Shown one piece after another: positions 1 through 7,805 of a stretch of DNA of 64,000 nucleotides; position 1 is the stretch's first letter; each line of letters opens with the position of its first letter. The DNA is from Pelagicoccus sp. SDUM812003 (lineage in GTDB: Bacteria > Verrucomicrobiota > Verrucomicrobiia > Opitutales > Opitutaceae). Location: positions 248,001 through 312,000 of the forward strand of contig NZ_JARXHY010000006.1 in NCBI RefSeq assembly GCF_031127815.1, given 5' to 3'. Made by a program: the position numbers and the translations under genes. The notes beneath the pieces were generated by a model. The model worked only from the letters and a program-made list of their open reading frames with translations, did no database searches and had not been told where the DNA came from.

Positions 1-722
1 AGGATACCTACTACTTCTCGTATTCCACCACGCCGCGAGCGGAGATGCGCATCGACTACATGACCAGCGATCACCCGACGGAAGGGTTCGAGTACGCGGG
101 CATCGTTGGGGCTCAGCCGCCTTTGAATAACAACAACAACCATGCCGCTCAGTTTCTCTTCAAAGGAAACTGGTATCACGTATATCACAACCGCATCGTG
201 GCCACCGAGGCTGGCATCCCCACGGGATTCCGTCGCAACATCGCGGTAGAGGAATTTGGATACGACGATGAAGGCAACATCATCGAAGTCGAGTACACCC
301 GCGATGGGGTGGAGCAGATCGGCTCCTTGGATCCCTACGTTCGCGTGGAGGCGGAAACCTTCGCTGAGCAGAGCGGCATCGAGACCGAGCCAAGTTCCGC
401 TGGCGGTATGAAAGTAACGGATACGCAAAACGGTGACTGGTTCAAGGTGGCAGGTGTCGATTTCGGCGAAGCCGGAGCATCCAAGGTATCCGTCATGGCT
501 TCCGCGGCCTCCAAGGGGTCACGCATCGAGATGCGACTCGATAGTCCAGACGGTGAGCTTATCGCCGATATCGCGGTTCAGCCGACCGGCGGAGAAGGGA
601 AGTGGAAAGCTTCCAAAGCCAAGGTGTCCGGAGCCCAAGGCGTGCACGACCTCTATATTTCCTTCGTGGGCGATGGCGATGTCGCCGATCTCGATTGGTG
701 GCAGTTCAGTCCCAAAAAATAG
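1..722 (+). CDS. GH43 family glycosidase with C-terminal CBM6-like domain (5' end cut off)
   Basis: The reading frame is open from the first bases of the window (frame through position 3), so the N-terminus and most of the catalytic propeller lie outside. The first ~90 visible residues look like the last blades of a GH43 enzyme of the arabinoxylan arabinofuranohydrolase type, with aromatic-rich strands and the motif KGNWYHVYHNR. From about position 340 a beta-rich domain beginning VRVEAETFAEQSG and ending DLDWWQF follows, which is the pattern of a CBM6 sugar-binding module. The combination GH43-CBM6 is typical of secreted enzymes that remove arabinose from xylan. A hairpin terminator follows 15 bases after the stop, so this gene can end its own transcript, although the next genes run in the same direction. 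The precise substrate cannot be read from this fragment. Confidence 0.8.
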   Translation, partial: DTYYFSYSTTPRAEMRIDYMTSDHPTEGFEYAGIVGAQPPLNNNNNHAAQFLFKGNWYHVYHNRIVATEAGIPTGFRRNIAVEEFGYDDEGNIIEVEYTRDGVEQIGSLDPYVRVEAETFAEQSGIETEPSSAGGMKVTDTQNGDWFKVAGVDFGEAGASKVSVMASAASKGSRIEMRLDSPDGELIADIAVQPTGGEGKWKASKAKVSGAQGVHDLYISFVGDGDVADLDWWQFSPKK

Positions 723-736
723 AATACACTTTATCG

Positions 737-768
737 CAGGCGTCGTGGAAGCATGACGCCTGTTTTTT
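737..768 (+). terminator. Rho-independent terminator
   Basis: A perfect 8-bp stem (CAGGCGTC at 737-744 with GACGCCTG at 755-762) encloses a 10-base loop and is followed directly by six T. The loop and 3' arm contain an ATG at 753 that is in frame with the following gene; its position inside a terminator argues against it being that gene's start. Confidence 0.85.
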
Positions 769-806
769 CATTCAACCCCCTAATTTACCTCAACCCCTTT
801 TCCCCA

Positions 807-2870
807 ATGACCCCAGGTCCATCCAAACCCCTTTTTCGAAACGCCCTCTTCGGCCTCGTTTCCTGCTGTGCCGCAGCGCTGAGTCACGCCGCTCAGGAAT
901 CCGAGCTATGGCTCTCCGAGCTCGACGTTTCCCGCATCGAGCAAGGCTGGGGCACCGCCACCAGCGACGCCACCGTCTACTCGCAGAAGATCAGCATCGC
1001 CGGCCAGGTTTTCGATCGCGGGATCGGCACCCATTCCGAGTCGATCATCCCGCTGGCGCTGAACGGACAAGCGGTTCGCATTTCCGGTCTGGTTGGCTTG
1101 GACGATGAGACGGAAGGACGCGGCTCGGTGGTCTTCAGCATCGTGGCCGACGGAATCGAACTGTGGCGAAGCGGCGTCATGACGCCGGGCGTGCAGGCGG
1201 AACCGTTTGCCCTCGATCTTTCGGGAGTCAACTCGCTGCAGCTGGTGGCCGGAGACGCGGGAGATGGCACCGACTACGACCACGCGGATTGGGCGGATTT
1301 GAAAATCGTCATGCTCGGCGACGCCCAGCCGACCCTCGATCTTCCACCCGAGGAGGAACCCGTTATTTTGACCCCGCCAGCTCCCGCGACGCCCAGAGTC
1401 AACGGTCCCAGCGTGTTCGGCGTGCGCCCGGGAGCTCCGTTTCTTTACAACATCCCCGCCAGTGGAGAGCGTCCCATGAGCTTCGCGGTGGACGGCCTGC
1501 CGGAAGGACTGTCCATTGACGCTGATTCGGGCCACATCACCGGTGCTATCGCTGAACGCGGCGAGTACACGGTGACGCTGCGGGCGGAAAACGATTTGGG
1601 TCAGGACGAGAAATCGTTTCGAATCGTGGTGGGCGACAAGATCGCTCTAACCCCGCCCATGGGCTGGAGCAGCTGGAATTGCTGGGGCGATGCGGTCAGC
1701 CAGGAAAAGGTGCTCAGCTCGGCTCGGGCTATGGCGGAAAAAGGCCTCAGCCAGTACGGCTGGACCTACATCAACATCGACGATGGCTGGCAGGGCAAGC
1801 GCGGCGGACCGCTCAACGCCATCCAGCCTAACAAGAAGTTTCCCGACATGAAGGCGCTCGCGGACGAGATTCACGAGCTCGGGCTGAAGTTCGGCATCTA
1901 CTCCGGTCCTTGGCGCGGCACCTACGCGGGGTACGTCGGCGGCTCCTCCGACAATGCGGACGGCACCTACGACTGGGTGGAGTCCGGCGACGTCAACGAA
2001 TTCTACAAGCTCAACAAAGACCCCGACGCGCCCGACGCCAAGCCGAACTGGGTCAACTGGAAGTTCGGCGAATATTCCTTCGCTGAAAACGACGCCAAGC
2101 AGTGGGCGGAGTGGGGCGTAGACTATTTGAAATACGATTGGTTTCCCAACGACCCGCCGCACGTGCGCGAGATGTCGGAAGCCTTAAGAGCTACGGGTCG
2201 CGACATGATCTACAGCCTTTCCAACACCGGCATCTACGACTACGCTCCCGATTACGTGGAGTTGGCAAACCTCTGGCGCACCACCGGAGACATCATCGAT
2301 CGCTGGGAAAGCGTGGAGCGCATCGGCTTTCTGCAAGACCGCTGGGCGGGCTACACCGGGCCGGGGCACTGGAGCGATCCTGATATGCTGGTGCTTGGCA
2401 AGGTCGGTTGGGGACCGAGTCTGCACGACACGCATCTGTCTCCAGATGAGCAATACACGCACATCAGCCTGTGGAGTCTGCTGTCCGCACCTCTGATCCT
2501 TGGCTGCGATCTCGCTCAGCTGGACGAGTTTACAATCAGTCTGCTGACCAATCACGAGGTGCTGGCCATCAACCAGGACGTGCTTGGCAAGCAAGCGACC
2601 CAGATCAGCAACGACGACGGAAAGGTCGTCTATGCCAAAACCCTGGAAGACGGTTCCTACGCGGTCGGGCTCTTCAACCGAAGCGAAAACGAAAAGGTGG
2701 TTGAGGTGAAATGGGGTCCGTGGGGCACGCTCGCCACTCCCGATGCGGGCGAAACCTTCACCGTACGCGATCTTTGGAGACAGGAAAATATTGGCGACTT
2801 CTCCAGAAGCTTCGATGCGACCGTCGCTCCGCACGGGGTGGTGCTGATCCGTTTGATTCCCCAGGACTGA
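807..2870 (+). CDS. Secreted GH27 alpha-galactosidase with N-terminal NPCBM and Ig-like domains
   Basis: Predicted to cleave terminal alpha-galactosyl residues (or beta-L-arabinopyranosyl residues, also known in GH27) outside the cytoplasm. The 687-residue protein has a signal peptide (first ~29 residues), an NPCBM-type galactose-binding-like domain (about 30-175, with the conserved GIGTHSES), a short putative Ig domain (about 195-275) and a GH27 barrel. The barrel begins at LTPPMGWSSWNCWGD and carries the YLKYD nucleophile motif (Asp444) and the GHWSDPDML acid/base motif (Asp524). The C-terminal beta-sandwich is present. I chose the ATG at 807 over the in-frame ATG at 753 because the latter sits inside the upstream terminator stem and adds 18 residues before a good signal peptide. 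The GH127 gene follows 28 bases downstream, suggesting co-transcription. Confidence 0.9.
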   Translation: MTPGPSKPLFRNALFGLVSCCAAALSHAAQESELWLSELDVSRIEQGWGTATSDATVYSQKISIAGQVFDRGIGTHSESIIPLALNGQAVRISGLVGLDDETEGRGSVVFSIVADGIELWRSGVMTPGVQAEPFALDLSGVNSLQLVAGDAGDGTDYDHADWADLKIVMLGDAQPTLDLPPEEEPVILTPPAPATPRVNGPSVFGVRPGAPFLYNIPASGERPMSFAVDGLPEGLSIDADSGHITGAIAERGEYTVTLRAENDLGQDEKSFRIVVGDKIALTPPMGWSSWNCWGDAVSQEKVLSSARAMAEKGLSQYGWTYINIDDGWQGKRGGPLNAIQPNKKFPDMKALADEIHELGLKFGIYSGPWRGTYAGYVGGSSDNADGTYDWVESGDVNEFYKLNKDPDAPDAKPNWVNWKFGEYSFAENDAKQWAEWGVDYLKYDWFPNDPPHVREMSEALRATGRDMIYSLSNTGIYDYAPDYVELANLWRTTGDIIDRWESVERIGFLQDRWAGYTGPGHWSDPDMLVLGKVGWGPSLHDTHLSPDEQYTHISLWSLLSAPLILGCDLAQLDEFTISLLTNHEVLAINQDVLGKQATQISNDDGKVVYAKTLEDGSYAVGLFNRSENEKVVEVKWGPWGTLATPDAGETFTVRDLWRQENIGDFSRSFDATVAPHGVVLIRLIPQD

Positions 2871-2898
2871 GGCTATATCCCTTAAACCCCAATTCGTA

Positions 2899-5295
2899 AT
2901 GAAAAGTAAACTACGCTCATCGATCGTACCTATCGCCATCGCTGGCTTGATTGTTTCTCAACTTCACGGAGCGTCCGAGCTTTCTCCGCTGCCGCAAGCT
3001 GCGGTCGAGCCTGCTGTTTCCTATCAGCTGCAAGCGTTCGATCTGGCGGACGTCACGCTGGGCGACGGTCCGTTTCGCGACGCTATGGATCGCGACAAGG
3101 TTTACCTGCTCAGCCTCGATCCGGATCGTTTTCTGCACACCTTCCGTCTCAATGTCGGTCTGCCGTCCGACGCCCGCCCATATGGCGGATGGGAAAGTCC
3201 GGGCGTCGAGCTGCGTGGGCATTCCGCTGGACACTATCTTTCCGCATGCTCCTTGATGTATCGAAGTACTGGAGACGAGACGTTCAAGAAACGGGCTGAC
3301 GCCATGGTTTCGGGGTTCGCTCAATGCCAGGCCGCATCCGTCGACGCTGGGTTCAATGAGGGCTACCTCTCCGCCTTTCCGGAATCGTTCATCGATCGGG
3401 TGGAGAAAGGCGAGTGGGTCTGGGCTCCCTGGTACACTTTGCACAAGGTGATGGCCGGTTTGTACGACGCCTACCGGCTGACCGGCAACGAACAGGCTCT
3501 CGACGTTTTGGTCAAGATGGCGGACTGGATTGCGATCCGCGTCGACGGCATCAGCGAGGAGCAAATGCAGAAATCGATCGACATGGAGTTTGGCGGCATG
3601 AACGAAGTGCTGGCCAACCTTTACGAACTGACCGGCGATCCAGAGCACCTACGCCTCGCCAAAGCATTCGACCACCAAGTCCGCTTCGATCCTCTTGCCG
3701 CGGGCCGGGACGAGCTCAACGGGCTGCACGCCAATACGCAGATCCCCAAGATCCTCGGAGCCGCCCGCGAGTATGTTCTCACTGGCGAGCAGCGCTACGC
3801 GGATATCGCAGCGTTTTTCTGGGATCGCGTAACCCAGAAGCGCAGCTTCGCTTTTGGCGGAAACAGCCACCGCGAGCATTTTTATCCCATTGACGAATTC
3901 GGCGATCATACCGGTCCGGAGTCGGCAGAGACTTGCAACACGCACAACATGCTCAAGCTCACCCGCGAGCTCTTCGCTCAAGAGCCGGACGCCGCTCACA
4001 TGGACTTCTACGAGCGTGCCCTGTTCAATCACATCCTCGCTTCCCAGGAGCCGGCCCAAGGCATGTTCATCTACATGATGCCGACCGAGTCAGCGAGTTT
4101 TAAGATCTATTCCACGCCGGAAAACTCCTTCTGGTGCTGCGTCGGCACGGGGATGGAAAACCACACCAAGTACGGCGACACCATTTTCCATCATTCAGAC
4201 GACGAGCTCTTCGTGAATCTCTTCATTCCAGCGACGGTGAGTTGGAAGGAGCAGGGAGTGATCCTCACTCAAAGCACGGACTTTCCCAACAGCGAAGAAA
4301 CCAAGCTGACGGTTGAATGCGAAAGACCAACTCGCTTCGCCCTCCGCCTCCGTCACCCGAGCTGGATCGAAGGACCGCTAGATGTTTCCGTAAACGGGAA
4401 AAGCGTTACGCTCGAAAGCGAGCCGGGTAGCTACGCCAAAATCGAACGCAAGTGGAAGTCTGGCGATTCGGTTCGTATCCATCTGCCCATGACGCTGCAC
4501 TCCGAGCCGCTGCCGGGCGTGGACGATCGTGTGGCCATTCTCTATGGACCGATCGTTTTGGCGGGCACCCATGGTACTAATGGACTGCCAGCTCCCTTTG
4601 TATCCGATACGCATCTACAATTCCGCGATCCGGAGCCAGCGGGGTCGGCATTGGTGAGCGATAGTGACGATTGGCTAGCATCGATCGAGAAGGTTTCCAG
4701 CTCGCCGCTCGTTTTCCAGACGCGCGACCTCGCCCGTCCCTTCGACGTTACCCTGCGTCCGCTTTACGCCATCCATCATGAGCGCCTGACTATCTACTGG
4801 CCGCTCCTCTCGCCGTCGCAATGGCAAGCTCGCCAGGATCAAATCGCGGCAACCGAGGCCGAGCTCGCATCGGCCCGCGAGTCCGCCCTCGATCATGTCG
4901 ATGTGGGCGACCCGGCCTCCGAGTCCAGTCACGCCTACCAAGGCAAAGATACCCTGAGTGGAGCATTGTCGGGCAAGGCCTGGCGTCGCGCCTTGCGCGA
5001 AGGGTTCTTCAGCTACCAGCTAAAAACGGAAGGGGAGGGCGACCTCGAACTCCTCAGCGTGATCGGAGCTCGCGATGAAAATCGCACGTTTTTCATCCTG
5101 GCGGACGATACGAAGCTCGAGTTGCCAGAGTGGAAAGACGCAGCGCCCGGCGAGCATCGCTTGATCCGCGTTCCCATCCCGCAGGAACTCGCGGAAGGCA
5201 AGGATACGATCACCATTCGCTACGAAACCGAAGGCTCCTGGAATACCACCACCGCGAACGTCTTCGAATGCATGCTCGTCCCAGCTGCGAACTAA
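2899..5295 (+). CDS. GH127/GH146-type beta-L-arabinofuranosidase, secreted
   Basis: Predicted to remove beta-L-arabinofuranose. The 798-residue protein begins with a signal peptide (ending near residue 25). It continues with the (alpha/alpha)6-type domain formerly called DUF1680, recognisable from DVTLGDGPF near its start and SAGHYLSACS. The zinc-thiol catalytic site of the family is intact: Glu344 and Cys346 in AETCNTHNM, and the Cys413-Cys414 pair in FWCCVGTGMEN, one of which is the nucleophile. Beta-sandwich domains follow (including LYGPIVLAG), and a C-terminal ~140-residue extension resembles the extra module of GH146 proteins. It lies between the GH27 gene and a Gfo/Idh/MocA gene, 15 bases from the latter, so it belongs to the same operon. 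GH127 and GH146 cannot be told apart with certainty by eye. Confidence 0.88.
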   Translation: MKSKLRSSIVPIAIAGLIVSQLHGASELSPLPQAAVEPAVSYQLQAFDLADVTLGDGPFRDAMDRDKVYLLSLDPDRFLHTFRLNVGLPSDARPYGGWESPGVELRGHSAGHYLSACSLMYRSTGDETFKKRADAMVSGFAQCQAASVDAGFNEGYLSAFPESFIDRVEKGEWVWAPWYTLHKVMAGLYDAYRLTGNEQALDVLVKMADWIAIRVDGISEEQMQKSIDMEFGGMNEVLANLYELTGDPEHLRLAKAFDHQVRFDPLAAGRDELNGLHANTQIPKILGAAREYVLTGEQRYADIAAFFWDRVTQKRSFAFGGNSHREHFYPIDEFGDHTGPESAETCNTHNMLKLTRELFAQEPDAAHMDFYERALFNHILASQEPAQGMFIYMMPTESASFKIYSTPENSFWCCVGTGMENHTKYGDTIFHHSDDELFVNLFIPATVSWKEQGVILTQSTDFPNSEETKLTVECERPTRFALRLRHPSWIEGPLDVSVNGKSVTLESEPGSYAKIERKWKSGDSVRIHLPMTLHSEPLPGVDDRVAILYGPIVLAGTHGTNGLPAPFVSDTHLQFRDPEPAGSALVSDSDDWLASIEKVSSSPLVFQTRDLARPFDVTLRPLYAIHHERLTIYWPLLSPSQWQARQDQIAATEAELASARESALDHVDVGDPASESSHAYQGKDTLSGALSGKAWRRALREGFFSYQLKTEGEGDLELLSVIGARDENRTFFILADDTKLELPEWKDAAPGEHRLIRVPIPQELAEGKDTITIRYETEGSWNTTTANVFECMLVPAAN

Positions 5296-5310
5296 TCAGC
5301 CCCCGAGAAA

Positions 5311-6675
5311 ATGAAACAGCCCCCGAAGTACCCAATCAATCGTTTCCACGTCTCGCGCCGTTCCTTCCTAAAACGCTGCGCCACCGTAGCGGCCGCCACA
5401 GGTCTTCCGCTTTGGTTCGTGCAACGCGAACTTGGCGCTGCCGACCCGAAAGGTAACAAGTCGCCAAATGATCGACCCGGCGTCGCCCTCATCGGATGCG
5501 GCGGTATGGGCGGAGCGGATACGGAAGCTGCCTCGTATTGGGGCGACATCGTGGCCGTTTGCGACGTCGACAAGAATCACGCCGAGGGAACTGCCAAACG
5601 ATTCACCGACAAGGGACGCGCGCCAAAAATCTACTCGGACTTTCGGCAGTTGCTTGAAAACAAGGACGTGCACTGCATCGTGAATGCGACGCCAGACCAC
5701 TGGCATACGCTGGTCAACCTTGGGGCGGTCCAAGCGGGCAAGGACGTTTATTCCGAAAAACCGCTCACGCTGACTATCGACGAAGGACGCCATCTCATCA
5801 AAGCGGTTAGAGAAAACAACGCGGTTTTGCAGACCGGGACCCAGCAGCGTAGCAATGCCCGGTTCCGTCTCGCCTGCGAGCTGGTGCGAAACAAGCGAAT
5901 TGGCGACCTGAAAGAAGCCAACGTCTGGCTGCCTGCGGGGCTGGTCGAAGGGCCGTTTAGCGTAGCTCCCGTTCCTGCGGAGCTCGATTGGGACTTTTGG
6001 CAAGGACAGGCTCCGGCCGCGGACTACGTTCCCCAACGCTGCCACGCGACCTTCCGTTTCTGGTACGAATATTCGGGCGGCACCATGACTGACTGGGGCG
6101 CTCATCACAATGACATCGCCTATTGGGCGATCGGTTTGGTTGCCCCGAACAAGGTTTCGTCCAAGCGCCTAAGCGAGCCTGTTCCCGGTGGATACAACGC
6201 CTATGGCGATTACGTGGTCAACTACACTTATGCCAACGGCATCGCCCTGAACATTCGTACCACGCGTGATGATAGCATCTACGGCGAGCATCTCAATCCG
6301 GATGGTCAGCCAAATGGTATTCAATTCGTGGGCACGGAAGGAACTATCTGGGTCAACCGTGACGGCATCGAAGCCAGCGACCCGGAAATTCTCAAAGCCG
6401 AGCTTTCCGACGACGCGGTGCGTCTCTACAAAAGCAAGCACCACATGGGCAACTTCTTCGACTGCATGCGAAGTCGCGAGATTCCCATCTGTGACGTCGA
6501 AACTGGCCACCTCTCCGCTAACATGTGCCACTTGGGCGCGATCTCGCTCCGCACGGGCAAATCGCTCACTTGGGACGAACACACGGAACGGTTCATCGGC
6601 GAACACGCGGCCGAGGCCAACACTTATCTCGCCCGTGAGATGCGCGCTCCCTACGACTACAGTTTCGTTAGCTAG
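5311..6675 (+). CDS. Tat-exported Gfo/Idh/MocA family protein
   Basis: An NAD(P)-fold oxidoreductase-like protein of 454 residues that should be exported already folded. Residues 15-21 (SRRSFLK) form a canonical twin-arginine signal followed by an alanine-rich stretch. The Rossmann motif LIGCGGMGG lies at 60-68 and the family's EKP motif at Glu149-Lys150. The C-terminal domain carries GGTMTDWGAHHNDIAYW, typical of the exported Gfo/Idh proteins common in Verrucomicrobiota and Planctomycetota. Such proteins usually act on sugars or cyclitols; some relatives (GH109) use NAD to hydrolyse glycosides, so a secreted glycosidase is an alternative to a dehydrogenase. It follows the arabinofuranosidase by 15 bases and fits a role in processing a released or terminal sugar. 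The substrate is unknown. Confidence 0.85.
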   Translation: MKQPPKYPINRFHVSRRSFLKRCATVAAATGLPLWFVQRELGAADPKGNKSPNDRPGVALIGCGGMGGADTEAASYWGDIVAVCDVDKNHAEGTAKRFTDKGRAPKIYSDFRQLLENKDVHCIVNATPDHWHTLVNLGAVQAGKDVYSEKPLTLTIDEGRHLIKAVRENNAVLQTGTQQRSNARFRLACELVRNKRIGDLKEANVWLPAGLVEGPFSVAPVPAELDWDFWQGQAPAADYVPQRCHATFRFWYEYSGGTMTDWGAHHNDIAYWAIGLVAPNKVSSKRLSEPVPGGYNAYGDYVVNYTYANGIALNIRTTRDDSIYGEHLNPDGQPNGIQFVGTEGTIWVNRDGIEASDPEILKAELSDDAVRLYKSKHHMGNFFDCMRSREIPICDVETGHLSANMCHLGAISLRTGKSLTWDEHTERFIGEHAAEANTYLAREMRAPYDYSFVS

Positions 6676-6760
6676 CGGATCACGCATGAACGATCCTCGC
6701 TGCCAGTTAGTCGCTTTCTTTGTGACCTAAATCCATCTACATCGTACTACCCCTTTTCTT

Positions 6761-7783
6761 ATGACGCATTCACTCCGACGACGTTTAGTTGTCTCTGTAT
6801 TCGCGCTTCTGTGCTCCGCTGTCACGTTCGCCGACACCACCGACCGCTCGGAAATACGCATCCGCGATCCCTTCGTGCTCCCGGATCCGTCCTCAGAAAC
6901 CTACTACATCTACGGTACTACCACTTCCGGCATTTTCGATGGCGACATCGAGCGCAAAGCGGTGATGGTTTTCCAATCGAAAGATCTCAAGAATTGGGAA
7001 GACCCCGTACCCGTTTGGGAAATCCCCGAAGATCATTGGGGCCGTGAAACCGTCTGGGCCCCAGAAGTCCACCAATACAAAGGACGCTACTATCTCTTCG
7101 CTACTGTCACCTCCAAGGAAACGCTGCCCACGCCGCCTGGGCGCCCGCAAAATGTGCGCCGCGGCACCGAGATCCTAGTGGCCGATTCGCCGCTCGGTCC
7201 GTTCGAACCCTTTGAAAACGGACCGCAAACGCCGCACGATTGGATGGCTCTCGATGGGAGTCTTTGGGTCGAAGAGGGCGTACCCTACATGGTCTTTTGC
7301 CATGAGTGGGCTCAAATCACCGATGGCAGTTTCGACATCGTGCAACTTAGCGAAGACCTCTCGCATCCCGTGGGCGAACCGCAGCTCCTCTTTCACGCGT
7401 CCGCAGCGCCTTGGGTGCGTTGTCGCGGCGATATCGGAGAGCTGTATCAAGGAAAGCGCTACCACGCCTACGTCAGCGACGGAAACTGGCTCCACTACAC
7501 CAAAGACGGCACGCTGCTTATGCTGTGGTCCAGCTACGGCCCCACCAAATACGCGGTGGGAGTTGCCCGCTCGCAAAGTGGCAGCGTATTCGGTCCATGG
7601 GAACAGCTGCCTGATCCGATCTGGTCCGACGACGGCGGTCACCCCATGCTTTTCAACACCTTCGACGGACGTCTCGTCATGGTTATTCACCAACCGAACC
7701 GCAAAGTCGAACGGGCCCGTTTCTTCGAAATGGAAGACCTGGGCGATACGCTGAAAATCAAAGGCGAAATCGCCGACGACTAG
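6761..7783 (+). CDS. Secreted GH43 family glycosidase
   Basis: A compact 340-residue single-domain enzyme with a signal peptide (cleavage near Ala24-Asp25). The three carboxylates expected in the five-bladed propeller can be placed: Asp36 in IRDPFV (general base), Asp165 in ALDGSLW (pKa modulator) and Glu182 in CHEWAQI (general acid). Members of GH43 with this layout act as beta-xylosidases, alpha-L-arabinofuranosidases or exo-galactanases; the sequence alone does not decide. No binding module is attached, so it probably acts on oligosaccharides in the periplasm. It lies 85 bases after the Gfo/Idh gene and 22 bases before the esterase-GH43 fusion, in the middle of the operon. Confidence 0.88.
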   Translation: MTHSLRRRLVVSVFALLCSAVTFADTTDRSEIRIRDPFVLPDPSSETYYIYGTTTSGIFDGDIERKAVMVFQSKDLKNWEDPVPVWEIPEDHWGRETVWAPEVHQYKGRYYLFATVTSKETLPTPPGRPQNVRRGTEILVADSPLGPFEPFENGPQTPHDWMALDGSLWVEEGVPYMVFCHEWAQITDGSFDIVQLSEDLSHPVGEPQLLFHASAAPWVRCRGDIGELYQGKRYHAYVSDGNWLHYTKDGTLLMLWSSYGPTKYAVGVARSQSGSVFGPWEQLPDPIWSDDGGHPMLFNTFDGRLVMVIHQPNRKVERARFFEMEDLGDTLKIKGEIADD

Positions 7784-7805
7784 CCTAGACTTTTAAATTG
7801 TACCC

